A stretch of 64,000 nt of DNA from an uncultured Acetobacterium sp. (lineage in GTDB: Bacteria > Bacillota > Clostridia > Eubacteriales > Eubacteriaceae), in contig NZ_OY760905.1 in the NCBI RefSeq assembly GCF_963664135.1, positions 3,746,736 to 3,810,735 of the forward strand. The letters run 5' to 3'. How positions within the stretch are numbered: the stretch's first letter is position 1; every line of letters begins with the position of its first letter. Under the pieces are notes generated by a model. The model made no database searches and was not told the DNA's origin. It saw only the letters and a list, made by a program, of their open reading frames with translations. The position numbers and the translations under genes were made by a program. Of the stretch, positions 26,587 through 35,716 are shown in pieces.

Positions 26587-28730
26587 GTCTGTTTAAGAAA
26601 TTAATGATCTTTATATCAATGCTTCTTATTGGGGCAACAATGTTAATGATGATAGTGTCATTTAATTTATCTTCAAATCAATTCATTGTGCTGCTATTCT
26701 CATCATTAGGAATTATTTTGATTGGTGAAAGTATAGCATATTTATTTTTTAAAAGTGCTCTTAAACCGTTAAGTCAGCTTGATGAAATTATGCACAACAT
26801 TAATTTCATTTACCTTGATAATCGGATCGAAAAAAACGCTGCTAACAAAATTGAAGATATGGTAGTCAATCTGAACCAGTTAGTCGAATATCTCGAAATA
26901 ACGCTTTTAGAATCCGTCAAAAAAGTAAGTGAAGGTGATTTTGTTATTGATTTAAAAAATCAAAATATGGATTATGAAGTAGGTCACGAATTCCAACACG
27001 TAATTGAGTCGATAGAAACTGTATATTTTGAAATTGATATGATTGTTAAAGCCTGTCAGGAAGGGAAACTTGATATCAGAGGAAACACGGATCTTTTTAA
27101 TGGAAAATATAAAGAAATAATCATTGATGTCAATACGATGCTTGATGCGATCACCATTCCAGTAAGTAATATCTCTAAGTACGTTTATCGTATTGGCAAT
27201 GGCGAAAAACCAGAATTTATAACTGAAATCTATTCCGGGGATTTTGATGTGCTAAAAAATAATGTTAATTCCTGTATACAAGGGTTAGTTGATTTAGAAG
27301 AATGTAATCGCATCCTTTTGCTGATGAGTAAAAATGATTTTACCCAGAATATCGAGGGAGATTTTTCAGGGATTTATTCTGACCTGGCTAAATTGATCAA
27401 TCTAGTAAATATAAAATTGGTCCGTGTTGTTGAAATTTCGACAAATATTGCAAATGGGGATATGTGCGATTTGAATGCCCTGAGAAAAGTACCACGGCAA
27501 AGTGAAAATGACCGGATCATCCCGTGTTTAATTGGCATGATTGAAAATATTATCCAGCTGGTGGGAGAAACAGAAAAAATGGCTGGTATTGCAGTTAAAG
27601 GTGATCTTGGCAATCGGGGTGACGTCACAAAATTCAATGGTGAATATGCACGAGTCATTGATGGATTCAACCAAATACTGGATGCAGTTATTGCGCCAGT
27701 AATGGAAGCATCCGATACCCTGAAAAAATTATCTCAGGGAGATCTGGGCTCAGCCATGGTTGGCGACTATTTGGGTGATCATGCTCAGATCAAAAATGAT
27801 TTGAATCAGACCATTGCATTTTTACAACAATACGTATCAGAAATTACGATGACTTTGGAAGAAATTGGACGTGGAAATCTAAATCAGGAAATTACAACCA
27901 ATTATTTAGGCGATTTTTTACCGATCAAGACAGCATTAAATGAGATTATTGGAAGTTTAAGTGAAACAATGTCAGATATAAATTTAGCGGCCGGACAAGT
28001 TGAAGTGAGCGCTCAGCAAATTTCGGATGGCGGCCAGGCGTTGGCTCAGGGAACCACCGAACAGGCTAGTTCCATTCAGGAACTGACTGCTTCCATTGAA
28101 GAAGTTGCAGGCGAGACAAAGCAGAATGCTGTACGCGCCAATGAGGCCAATGAATTGGCTTTAGTGGTTCGCCAAAGTGCCGAAACAGGGAATGAACAGA
28201 TGAAAAGGATGCTTACTGCCATGGTGGAGATTAATGAATCGTCCAGTAACATTTCAAAAATTATCAAAGTCATCGACGATATTGCCTTCCAAACAAATAT
28301 TCTGGCATTAAATGCCGCAGTCGAAGCAGCACGGGCCGGACAGCATGGTAAAGGTTTTGCTGTGGTTGCTGAAGAAGTCAGAACATTGGCAGCTAGAAGT
28401 GCTGAAGCGGCTAAAGAAACAACCGGTTTGATAGAAGGTTCCATTAAAAAAGTGAAAGCTGGCAGTAAAATTGCTGATGATACTGCTGAAAGTTTGAAAG
28501 ATATCGAAAATAGAATCGAAAAGGTTACATATTTAGTTGGCAATATCGCCCAGGCATCTAATGAGCAGGCGTCAGAAATTGCTCAAATTACGCTGGGGAT
28601 TGAACAGGTCTCCATGGTTGTTCAAAGCAATTCTGCAACAGCCGAAGAAAGTGCCGCAGCCAGCGAGGAACTTTCGGGTCAGGCAGAACTCCTTAAAAAG
28701 ATGGTTGATGCGTTTCAATTAAAAATTTAG
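26583..28730 (+). CDS. Methyl-accepting chemotaxis protein, paralogue of the gene at 22218
   Basis: A 715-residue chemoreceptor. Two N-terminal membrane helices (about residues 7-29 and 33-54) are separated by a few residues only, so no extracellular sensor exists. HAMP-like repeats and a signalling domain follow, with the same hairpin tip ([20 protein letters not shown]) as the protein at 22218; the last 250 residues are the most alike. Start overlaps the leader peptide stop. A terminator follows. Confidence 0.9.
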   Translation: MSLFKKLMIFISMLLIGATMLMMIVSFNLSSNQFIVLLFSSLGIILIGESIAYLFFKSALKPLSQLDEIMHNINFIYLDNRIEKNAANKIEDMVVNLNQLVEYLEITLLESVKKVSEGDFVIDLKNQNMDYEVGHEFQHVIESIETVYFEIDMIVKACQEGKLDIRGNTDLFNGKYKEIIIDVNTMLDAITIPVSNISKYVYRIGNGEKPEFITEIYSGDFDVLKNNVNSCIQGLVDLEECNRILLLMSKNDFTQNIEGDFSGIYSDLAKLINLVNIKLVRVVEISTNIANGDMCDLNALRKVPRQSENDRIIPCLIGMIENIIQLVGETEKMAGIAVKGDLGNRGDVTKFNGEYARVIDGFNQILDAVIAPVMEASDTLKKLSQGDLGSAMVGDYLGDHAQIKNDLNQTIAFLQQYVSEITMTLEEIGRGNLNQEITTNYLGDFLPIKTALNEIIGSLSETMSDINLAAGQVEVSAQQISDGGQALAQGTTEQASSIQELTASIEEVAGETKQNAVRANEANELALVVRQSAETGNEQMKRMLTAMVEINESSSNISKIIKVIDDIAFQTNILALNAAVEAARAGQHGKGFAVVAEEVRTLAARSAEAAKETTGLIEGSIKKVKAGSKIADDTAESLKDIENRIEKVTYLVGNIAQASNEQASEIAQITLGIEQVSMVVQSNSATAEESAAASEELSGQAELLKKMVDAFQLKI

Positions 28731-28748
28731 TATCAAGCGGTGGTATCA

Positions 28749-28795
28749 GAACTTTTCAAGATTGTGGAAATGCAATTGAGAAAAGTTCTTTTTAT
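28749..28795 (+). terminator. Terminator after the second chemoreceptor gene
   Basis: AGAACTTTTC (28749-28758) pairs with GAAAAGTTCT (28780-28789), followed by TTTTATT. Confidence 0.8.
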
Positions 28796-28843
28796 TGTAT
28801 TAAATTAATAGTGTGGGCGTTGTAAATTTATATCAAATAATGA

Positions 28844-28888
28844 TTGACGTTTACAATAAACTATTGTATATTATAGATAATCGATTAT
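28844..28888 (+). promoter_or_regulatory. Promoter and palindromic operator of the DUF1097 gene
   Basis: TTGACG (28844-28849) and TATATT (28867-28872) are 17 bases apart. The 12-bp palindrome ATAATCGATTAT lies at 28877-28888, at the expected transcription start. The same layout is seen before the molybdenum hydroxylase operon, so the GntR protein at 29955 is the probable repressor. The remaining bases between 28796 and 29031 show nothing else. Confidence 0.6.
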
Positions 28889-29031
28889 ATGTAATGAATT
28901 GTAAACCAATTGGATCCTGAATTTACAGCTCAATAAATTATTAATCGAGACTTATGCGATTACAAAAGACACCAGGAGCAATCATATTATCTATTATTAC
29001 CGACACGGTAAAATTGAAAGGTGGAATTATT

Positions 29032-29550
29032 ATGGGTTATTTAGTAGCGATTGGGCTTACAGCAGGAATTATTGCAGGAATATTCTCACATTTGGTTTTC
29101 ATTGCAGGGGTGCTACCTGTAATTGTATGGGTGGCTTTTGCAGGTGAAGCAACATTCTTCGCAGCAGGCGGAAAAAACATGGGTTTGGTAAAGGGACTTG
29201 CGTCAAACTTTGCCGGTGTTTTATGGGCTGTATTTATATTTTTCGTCTTTGGGGCATGGTCATCGTCATTTGCTTTGGGAATAGCAGTATTTATTGCCGT
29301 GGTTATGATGTGTGTCGAAGCAAAAATCGATTTTCTTTCTTTTATCCCCGGAGCATTTATTGGAGCAGCCTGTCTTTTTGGATCAGAAACCGAAGCATTC
29401 CCAACTGGCGATATTATCGGTGTGTTAATCGCCCTCACATGTGGAGCAGCTATGGGATGGGTTGCTGAAAAAGCAGCAGGCCCAATTGCGGGTTTAATTG
29501 CAAAGAAATTTCCGGAAAAAGAAGCAGTAGCAGAACAACAACAAGCATAA
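29032..29550 (+). CDS. DUF1097-family membrane protein
   Basis: A 172-residue protein with about five or six hydrophobic helices and a charged C-terminal tail. It resembles DUF1097 proteins (YcdZ-like inner membrane proteins), whose function is unknown. Start ATG at 29032 with GAAAGGTGG upstream; an earlier in-frame ATG at 28954 has no ribosome site. It shares an operator with the hydroxylase operon, so a transport role for the same substrate is a reasonable guess. Confidence 0.7.
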   Translation: MGYLVAIGLTAGIIAGIFSHLVFIAGVLPVIVWVAFAGEATFFAAGGKNMGLVKGLASNFAGVLWAVFIFFVFGAWSSSFALGIAVFIAVVMMCVEAKIDFLSFIPGAFIGAACLFGSETEAFPTGDIIGVLIALTCGAAMGWVAEKAAGPIAGLIAKKFPEKEAVAEQQQA

Positions 29551-29615
29551 CAGATTCATAAATAAAACGTTTTTCTTAAAATCGCATAAGTAGAAGTATG
29601 TTTATAATTAAATTT

Positions 29616-29664
29616 AAAAAGGCGTATTGCTTAGTAACTTAAAGTTAGGCAATACGTTTTTTTT
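29616..29664 (+). terminator. Terminator after the DUF1097 gene
   Basis: CGTATTGC (29623-29630) pairs with GCAATACG (29649-29656), followed by eight T. Confidence 0.85.
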
Positions 29665-29888
29665 GTTATTCATTTTTAAAAAGATATTACATATGTTTGT
29701 GGAATCTGAACGCGGTGAGGCTAAATATCGAATCTTGATTAAATAGATTTAAATGATGCAGTTCCATTTCAATTAAATTCTGCTGTTGATATTGTAATGG
29801 CAACATGAATGTTCAAGACATTGCGAGTTTATAAATTTATACCTGTTTAAAATATCTGCAAAAAAATCATTAACGATTATAGATAATT

Positions 29889-29916
29889 TTGACAAGCAGA
29901 GAATCTGTGCTATAAT
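29889..29916 (+). promoter_or_regulatory. Promoter of the GntR regulator gene
   Basis: TTGACA (29889-29894) and TATAAT (29911-29916) are consensus boxes 16 bases apart. Immediately upstream is AACGATTATAGATAAT, an imperfect version of the ATAATCGATTAT operator, consistent with autoregulation. Confidence 0.7.
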
Positions 29917-29954
29917 AAATCAATAATGAATGTTGTAGCAAGGAGTGATCTATT

Positions 29955-30611
29955 GTGGTTGAGCCAGACGGAAAATTAAAAAAAAGAACTTTATATAGCG
30001 ATGAAATACGAGAAGTCATCAAACAGGCAATCATCAGTGAGGAGTTAAAACCTGGAGAACGGGTGGTTGAAACCCGCTGGGCAAAAAAACTGGGGGTATC
30101 CCAATCACCGGTGAGAGAAGCCATACGCGACCTTGAAATGATGGGCTTTATAGAAAATCGCCCTTATCAGGGAGCCTTTGTCCGAAAAATGGATAAGAAA
30201 GATGTCATTGATGCTTATTATGTCCGGGAAGCCCTGGAGATGGCAGCCATGCGATATGCGGTTGAAGTCATTACCGATGATCAGCTGGAAGATATCCTCA
30301 ATGTGATGGATGAAATGAAACAAGCGGTTAAAGATGGGAATTTTGAGCTTTTTGTTGAAAAAGACAGTTTGTTCCACGAAAAAATAATGAAGATCTCTAA
30401 CAATGAGCTGCTAATCAAGCTTTGGAATCAATGTAAAATAAGGGAATATACCAGTATCAGTGCCTGGATTTCAGATCTTACTTTGGAAACATTGGCAGAG
30501 CGGCATAATAGTCTCTATCAGGCATTGAAAACAAGAAACAAGGAAATGGCCATGGAAGCGGTCACCGAGCACTTTGAAGTATTAATCGAAGAAATGAATA
30601 ATATTTCCTGA
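29955..30611 (+). CDS. GntR-family regulator, FadR/FCD type
   Basis: A 218-residue regulator with an N-terminal winged helix (ELKPGERVVETRWAKKLGVS, QSPVREAIRDLEMMGFI) and a C-terminal all-helical FCD domain that binds small organic acids with metal. Start GTG with AAGGAGTGAT upstream. It lies between two promoters carrying ATAATCGATTAT (28877-28888 and 30806-30817), so it is the probable local repressor of the DUF1097 gene and the hydroxylase operon. The inducer is unknown, perhaps an organic acid of the pathway. Confidence 0.88.
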   Translation: MVEPDGKLKKRTLYSDEIREVIKQAIISEELKPGERVVETRWAKKLGVSQSPVREAIRDLEMMGFIENRPYQGAFVRKMDKKDVIDAYYVREALEMAAMRYAVEVITDDQLEDILNVMDEMKQAVKDGNFELFVEKDSLFHEKIMKISNNELLIKLWNQCKIREYTSISAWISDLTLETLAERHNSLYQALKTRNKEMAMEAVTEHFEVLIEEMNNIS

Positions 30612-30660
30612 TAAAAGGAAGTTGAGAAAAACAATTAAATAGAAAAAACTCGAATCTGTT

Positions 30661-30722
30661 TAACCGAAATTCCCATCATGATTAATGTGTGATCATTATG
30701 AAAATTTCGGTTAGACAGTTTT
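30661..30722 (+). terminator. Terminator after the GntR gene
   Basis: TAACCGAAATT (30661-30671) pairs with AATTTCGGTTA (30702-30712), followed a few bases later by an eight-T run. Confidence 0.75.
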
Positions 30723-30763
30723 TTTTGCGCAAAATTAATTTTATTAAATTTACGAAATATCAT

Positions 30764-30819
30764 TTGACATTAGGAAAGGGAGGTGTTACTATTCATTTAT
30801 AAAATATAATCGATTATAT
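30764..30819 (+). promoter_or_regulatory. Promoter and palindromic operator of the molybdenum hydroxylase operon
   Basis: TTGACA (30764-30769) and TACTAT (30787-30792) are 17 bases apart. The perfect 16-bp palindrome ATATAATCGATTATAT lies at 30804-30819, just downstream of the transcription start, matching the site at 28877-28888. Confidence 0.7.
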
Positions 30820-30995
30820 ATAATATTTAAAAAATTATGCGGTACAAAGAAAAATTAAAATATTGTAATTAATAGCAATGGTATGAAAACGCTAATTTTC
30901 TTGTGGTTCTTAAAGCACCGCTTATGAATGCAAAAATTCTGTTGTTAGATTTTCAAGTATTTTAAAATTTTTACTTTAAATTTGGAGGTTTAATT

Positions 30996-33374
30996 ATGTC
31001 TGATTGTGAAAAGACCAATTATATTGGTAAAAGTGTTCAAAGAATTGACGCATTTGAAAAAGCAACCGGTAAAGCGAAATACTTTGAGGATTATCAGGTC
31101 CAATATAGAGATTTGCTACATGTAAAGGTTTTACGTAGCCCACATGCCCATGCAAAAATTATCAGCATTGATGTGAGTGCAGCAGAGGCTCTGCCAGGTG
31201 TTATAACTGTTGCAAAAGGAAGTGACAGCGATATTCCATGGTCTGACCTCCCGTATGCATCCAGTTATTATGGAAACCCTGCTAAAGACGAAGTTATCTG
31301 GGCTGGTCAGGCCGTTGTGGCGGTAGCTGCAGAGACCATTGAAATCGCCGAACAAGCCTTAGAGTCGATTAAGGTCGTTTATGAAGAGCTACCATATGTT
31401 ACTGATCAGCGCTTGGCAATGGGACCAGACGCCATATCAGTTACAAGTCCTGAATTGGGAATTGCTGCTGGATATGGTGGGGTACAACCTGAAGGTCCCA
31501 ATGTTATGGGAAGCTATAAATTGAGACATGGTGATGTTGATAAAGCTTTTGCTGAAGCAGATGTAATCGTTGAAGAAGAGTATCAGGCTGGTAAAAAATC
31601 AACTTCCCAAATCGAATGCAATGGCAGTATTGTTGAATATCAACAAGATGGCGGTGTGACAGTAATCACAAATGGCTGCGGTGTTCACGGTGTAATAAAA
31701 AATCACTTATTGACCATGTATCCACAACTCACATCATCCAAACTGCGCGTTATCCAGCCAGTTACCGGTGGTAGTTTCGGAAACCGGTTATTCCCATTAG
31801 TTGAGCCACTGGCAGTATTAATGGCTTTAAGAACAAAAAGAACTGTTTCGTATGTTTTAACCAGAAAAGAAATGTATATTTCATCACCATCCAACTGGCC
31901 GGTATATACCAAATTAAAGCTAGGCGCAAAAAAAGATGGAACCATCATTGCTGAAAAGCTGGAATTGGTTGAAGATGCCGGAGCACAGATTAGAGGTTAT
32001 TTTGACGGACGTTTATCCTCTTCTGGCTTAATGTGTGTCTATAATATTCCCAATGTTTACTGTGATTCTTATGCAGTTCGAACAAACACCATGCCATGTG
32101 CTCCATATCGTGGTTTAGGCTGTGCAGAATCAGAATGGGCAATGGAAAACCTTCTGGATGTACTGGCCGAAAAACTGGACATGGATCCTTTAGAAATCCG
32201 ATTAAAGAACATGATCAAAAATGGGGAATCTAATGCTTATGGTGAAAAAGTAACCAGTATTGGTCTTGGGAAATGTTTAAAGGCTGTAGCAGACGGAATC
32301 AAAATTGATGAACCCTGCACGCAGGATGATGGCCCATGGAAATACGGAAAAGGGATTGCGGCGGCCGGAAAGCAGAACACACCACTTGGTCGCGCCGAAG
32401 CGGACTGTTTAGTTCACAGTGATGGTAGTATCGAAATCCTTGTCAGTTGTGATGAGCAGGGAATGGGTGTTCAATCGGCACTGAGACAGATGGCCGCGAC
32501 AGAATTCCAGATTGATATTGACAGAATAAAAGTAACCCGGGCTGATACCGCCATCACCCCATTTGATAACTTTGGCGCTTCCAGCCGAACAACCTATACA
32601 ACTGGGAATGCCGTGATTATTGCCTGTCAGGATGCTATTGAGCAATTAAAGGAAGCCGCCGGCCGTGAAGTTGGTCTGGCAAAAAAACAGATTACGATTA
32701 AAGACGGGAAAGCCTACATTGTTGGGTCAAATATTGAATCCATTGATATTCCTGATTTGTTCAAGCCATTTGACTTCTTTACGCAACAAACCTGGGGACT
32801 TTTAAAAGGCACACCGGTAAGAGGAAGAGGCGTATTCTGTCCTGCTCCTGCGGTAGAGTGGTTTGGCCCTGGTCATGAAGATGGTCGAACCCCAAGAATG
32901 TGGAACTGGTATCAGTTCAGTGCTTTTGGAGCAGAGGTAGCTGTTAATGAAGAAACAGGTCAAATCAAAATTTTAAAACTGATGAGCACAGCAGATTCAG
33001 GAAACCCAATCAATCCGAAATTGGTTGAAGGTCAGATTGATGGTGGCGTTATCATGGCACTGGGATTCTCAATTATGGATCATCACATGTTCCAGGACGG
33101 AAAAATGATGAACCCCAATATGTCAGATTATCGTTTGCCAACAACCCTGGAAACACCGCTACAGAAAAACTTTATGCGCGCGATCTTACCAGATCCACTT
33201 CCAGATGGTCCGTTTAATGCAAAAGGGATGGCAGAATCCATCATGATTCCAGTTGGGCCTGCAATTGCAGCGGCAATTTATCAGGCGATTGGTGTACGAC
33301 CTACAGAAATGCCTATGACTGCTGAAAGAGTATTGAAGTTGATTAAAGATAAGGAGGCCAATGATGCAAAATAG
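30996..33374 (+). CDS. Xanthine dehydrogenase/aldehyde oxidase family, molybdopterin-binding large subunit
   Basis: A 792-residue subunit of a molybdenum hydroxylase. The N-terminal domain starts IGKSVQRIDAFEKATGKAKY and is followed by the large Mo-cofactor domain (GGSFGNRL, APYRGLGCAESEWAMEN). The catalytic Glu is in NAKGMAESIMIPVGPA near the C-terminus. The enzyme hydroxylates an aldehyde or N-heterocycle with water. It overlaps the Fe-S subunit gene by 14 bases. No selenocysteine codon is evident. The substrate cannot be assigned; many molybdenum cofactor genes lie downstream. Confidence 0.88.
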   Translation: MSDCEKTNYIGKSVQRIDAFEKATGKAKYFEDYQVQYRDLLHVKVLRSPHAHAKIISIDVSAAEALPGVITVAKGSDSDIPWSDLPYASSYYGNPAKDEVIWAGQAVVAVAAETIEIAEQALESIKVVYEELPYVTDQRLAMGPDAISVTSPELGIAAGYGGVQPEGPNVMGSYKLRHGDVDKAFAEADVIVEEEYQAGKKSTSQIECNGSIVEYQQDGGVTVITNGCGVHGVIKNHLLTMYPQLTSSKLRVIQPVTGGSFGNRLFPLVEPLAVLMALRTKRTVSYVLTRKEMYISSPSNWPVYTKLKLGAKKDGTIIAEKLELVEDAGAQIRGYFDGRLSSSGLMCVYNIPNVYCDSYAVRTNTMPCAPYRGLGCAESEWAMENLLDVLAEKLDMDPLEIRLKNMIKNGESNAYGEKVTSIGLGKCLKAVADGIKIDEPCTQDDGPWKYGKGIAAAGKQNTPLGRAEADCLVHSDGSIEILVSCDEQGMGVQSALRQMAATEFQIDIDRIKVTRADTAITPFDNFGASSRTTYTTGNAVIIACQDAIEQLKEAAGREVGLAKKQITIKDGKAYIVGSNIESIDIPDLFKPFDFFTQQTWGLLKGTPVRGRGVFCPAPAVEWFGPGHEDGRTPRMWNWYQFSAFGAEVAVNEETGQIKILKLMSTADSGNPINPKLVEGQIDGGVIMALGFSIMDHHMFQDGKMMNPNMSDYRLPTTLETPLQKNFMRAILPDPLPDGPFNAKGMAESIMIPVGPAIAAAIYQAIGVRPTEMPMTAERVLKLIKDKEANDAK

Positions 33375-33861
33375 AGCGAATTATATTCAAGTTAAATGTG
33401 AAATAAATGGAAAACCAGTCGATTTATTTATATCTCCAGACCGAACTGTGGTAGATGTCTTAAGAAATGAACTGGGTTTAACCGGAACAAAACAAGGGTG
33501 TGATGACGGGAACTGTGGTACCTGTACTATTCTGGTTGATGGAAAAGCGGCGAAAAGCTGTTCGATGCTGATCGGACAAATACGCAATAAAAAAGTGACA
33601 ACTATTGAAGGTGTCAGTGATGGTGATGTTCTTCATCCCATGCAGCAAGCTTTTATTGATCACTTTGCCATTCAGTGTGGATTCTGTACACCGGGGATGA
33701 TCATGACGGCGATTGCCATATTAAATGAAAACCCCAATGCTAATGAAGATGACATTCGTGAAGGCTTACATGGAAATTTATGCCGCTGTACCGGTTATGT
33801 AAAAATTGTTGAAGCTGTTGAAGATGCACGAGATCAGATCAATGCTGGAGGTGCGAACTAA
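33361..33861 (+). CDS. Molybdenum hydroxylase small subunit, two [2Fe-2S] clusters
   Basis: A 166-residue electron-transfer subunit. The plant-type ferredoxin cluster ligands are C47, C52, C55 and C67 (QGCDDGNCGTC...KSC), and the second cluster ligands are C106, C109, C141 and C143 (QCGFC, CRC). It passes electrons from the Mo centre to FAD. Two adjacent ATG codons follow AAGGAGG; the second (33364) has slightly better spacing. Confidence 0.93.
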   Translation: MMQNRANYIQVKCEINGKPVDLFISPDRTVVDVLRNELGLTGTKQGCDDGNCGTCTILVDGKAAKSCSMLIGQIRNKKVTTIEGVSDGDVLHPMQQAFIDHFAIQCGFCTPGMIMTAIAILNENPNANEDDIREGLHGNLCRCTGYVKIVEAVEDARDQINAGGAN

Positions 33862-34730
33862 TGAAATTTAATGCATATTATGAACCAAATACAGTTGCAG
33901 AGTGTGTCCAAATTTTAAGCGAACAGGGATCAGATGCAAAAATGCTGGCTGGTGGAACCGATCTGGTTATTCGTTTAAGAAGCCGAGTGCTTAAGCCAAA
34001 AACGGTTGTAAGTTTAAATGCGATTCCTGAATTAGGTGAAGTGACCTTAAAAGAAGATGGCCTTTATATTGGTGCTATGGCTCGCCTGATGGATGTTTCC
34101 AAATCGGAACTGTTAACCGGAGCCTGGAAAATTGTCAAAACCGGTGCCGGAAATGTATCCAGCATGCAGGTTCGTAACAATGCCACCCTTGGCGGAAATA
34201 CCTGTAATGCTTCCCCAAGTGCTGACACCGTTCCGGGTTTGGTCGTTTCCGGCGCAATTGCCAATATCGTTGGCAAAAATGGTGAAAGAAGCGTTCTGTT
34301 GGAAGACTTCTTTACCGGCCCGGGCAAAACCGTATTAGCAGATGACGAGATGTTAGTAAGTTTTAAACTCCCCAAATACGCCGATAAAACCGGCGCTGTT
34401 TACAAAAAATATTCAATCCGTGGTGATACTGATATCGCAATTATCGGAGTTGCCGGGAAAATCACTTTGAATGCTCAGGGTGAAGTGGCCGATATGAAGA
34501 TCGCTTTAGGCGGCGTCGCACCAACCGTTATCCGAGTTCCAAAAGCTGAAGCCTTATTAACAGGAAAGAAACTGACAGAGCAATTAATTGAAGAAGCAGC
34601 AGTGATCGCTTCAGAGTCGTGTACACCGATAACCGATGCTCGAGCTACGAAAGAGTATCGAACAGAAATGGTCAGAGTATGGGTACGACATGTATTAACC
34701 GATGCGGCACAGGAAGCTCAGAAAAACTAA
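33861..34730 (+). CDS. Molybdenum hydroxylase FAD-binding subunit
   Basis: A 289-residue subunit of the CoxM/XdhB type. AKMLAGGTDLVIRLR (about residues 28-42) and NNATLGGNTCNASPSADT (about residues 104-121) are the two FAD-binding loops, and the C-terminal CO-dehydrogenase flavoprotein domain follows. Its start overlaps the previous stop by one base, and the operon ends at the terminator at 34738. Confidence 0.92.
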   Translation: MKFNAYYEPNTVAECVQILSEQGSDAKMLAGGTDLVIRLRSRVLKPKTVVSLNAIPELGEVTLKEDGLYIGAMARLMDVSKSELLTGAWKIVKTGAGNVSSMQVRNNATLGGNTCNASPSADTVPGLVVSGAIANIVGKNGERSVLLEDFFTGPGKTVLADDEMLVSFKLPKYADKTGAVYKKYSIRGDTDIAIIGVAGKITLNAQGEVADMKIALGGVAPTVIRVPKAEALLTGKKLTEQLIEEAAVIASESCTPITDARATKEYRTEMVRVWVRHVLTDAAQEAQKN

Positions 34731-34737
34731 CCCAGTT

Positions 34738-34778
34738 AAGGAGCAGAAATGATGCCGCAAGGCATCGCTGCTCCTTTT
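34738..34778 (+). terminator. Terminator between the hydroxylase and MBL genes
   Basis: AAGGAGCAG plus GATGCC pair with GGCATC plus CTGCTCCTT, followed by TTTCTT. It may be leaky, since no clear promoter is seen before the gene at 34822. Confidence 0.8.
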
Positions 34779-34821
34779 CTTACAAATAAATCAACCTCAC
34801 CTGTTGAGAAAGGAAATTAAA

Positions 34822-35670
34822 ATGGAGAAACTAACATCGAATGTTTATACAGAAACAAAGATTCGGGGGTGTAATCCCAGTATTGTTTTCACAAGCGAAG
34901 GATCGGTATTTATTGATACCGCTCAGATTTTAACGGATCTATTGGAAATGATTACTTTTGCCGAAGAAAAAGGACCGATCAAATACATGATCAATACCGA
35001 ACCTCATATCGATCATATTTTTGGAAATCACTGGTTTGCCGGTAAATGTCCGGTTATTGGACACGAAGCAATCGACAAAGATTTCTTTCTGGTCCCTGGT
35101 GAAATGGATGGTTATGACTACTCTGTGGATGTGTTAACCCGTCAGGATCCCAAAGGACTGCCATTAATGCCATCCCGGGCAGATTATATTATTAATAAAC
35201 CGCAAATTACCTTCTCTAAGGATATGTCGATGAAGGTGGGCGAGCACACCTTTAAGCTGTACCACACACCAGGTCATTCGGATTCACAGATTGCTGTGTA
35301 TGTACCGGAGGAACGTGTTGTCTTTGTCGGGGATACTATTTTTTCTGATTGCCAAACCTGGCTGCACTCAGCCAACATAGATGAACTGATCAATTCACTT
35401 AAATTCATCTACACCCTGGATGTGGATTATATTGTCCCAGGTCATGGACCGGTTGTTAAAAAATCATATGTGCTAAAACAATTATCCTTTATTTACGAGT
35501 GGCTTAACCAGGTTGCGGAAGGGATTGCACAAGAATGGACCCTCGATGAATGTATCAAAAAAATAAGTTTTGAAGAACGCTTCCCGGTGGATATTGGTCA
35601 GGATGAAATGATGGAATACATCCAACGAACAAATATCATCAAGTGTTACAACTACTTAACCCAGGGATAA
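34822..35670 (+). CDS. Metallo-beta-lactamase-fold hydrolase with altered HxHxDH motif
   Basis: A 282-residue MBL-fold protein. The usual HxHxDH metal motif reads E60-P-H62-I-D64-H65; later motifs are intact (HTPGHSD, VGDTIFSD, VPGHGPV). Start ATG at 34822 with GAAAGGAAAT upstream. Many members hydrolyse thioesters or other esters, so a thioesterase-like step in the pathway encoded here is possible. It begins the block that continues through the 2-oxoacid dehydrogenase genes. Confidence 0.8.
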   Translation: MEKLTSNVYTETKIRGCNPSIVFTSEGSVFIDTAQILTDLLEMITFAEEKGPIKYMINTEPHIDHIFGNHWFAGKCPVIGHEAIDKDFFLVPGEMDGYDYSVDVLTRQDPKGLPLMPSRADYIINKPQITFSKDMSMKVGEHTFKLYHTPGHSDSQIAVYVPEERVVFVGDTIFSDCQTWLHSANIDELINSLKFIYTLDVDYIVPGHGPVVKKSYVLKQLSFIYEWLNQVAEGIAQEWTLDECIKKISFEERFPVDIGQDEMMEYIQRTNIIKCYNYLTQG

Positions 35671-35716
35671 GCGACGAAGCGTTTTTCCAAACAGAAAAAA
35701 GGAGGACATTTTACAG

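Larger units (their letters stand above)
29551..29954 (+). other. Intergenic region with terminator, then regulator promoter
   Basis: 404 bases. A terminator and the GntR promoter are listed separately; between about 29665 and 29870 nothing was recognised. Confidence 0.5.
30612..30995 (+). other. Intergenic region before the hydroxylase operon
   Basis: 384 bases with a terminator, a promoter with operator, and about 170 A/T-rich bases of 5' leader (30820-30995) in which no known riboswitch was recognised. Confidence 0.5.

Noticed and set aside
28076..28543. Minus-strand reading frame inside the second chemoreceptor gene
   Set aside because: It mirrors the conserved signalling domain, and an equivalent shadow occurs opposite the first chemoreceptor.
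30996..33374. Assignment of the molybdenum hydroxylase as xanthine, nicotinate or aldehyde dehydrogenase
   Set aside because: The sequence shows the family but not the substrate; neighbouring genes do not match purine or nicotinate pathways.
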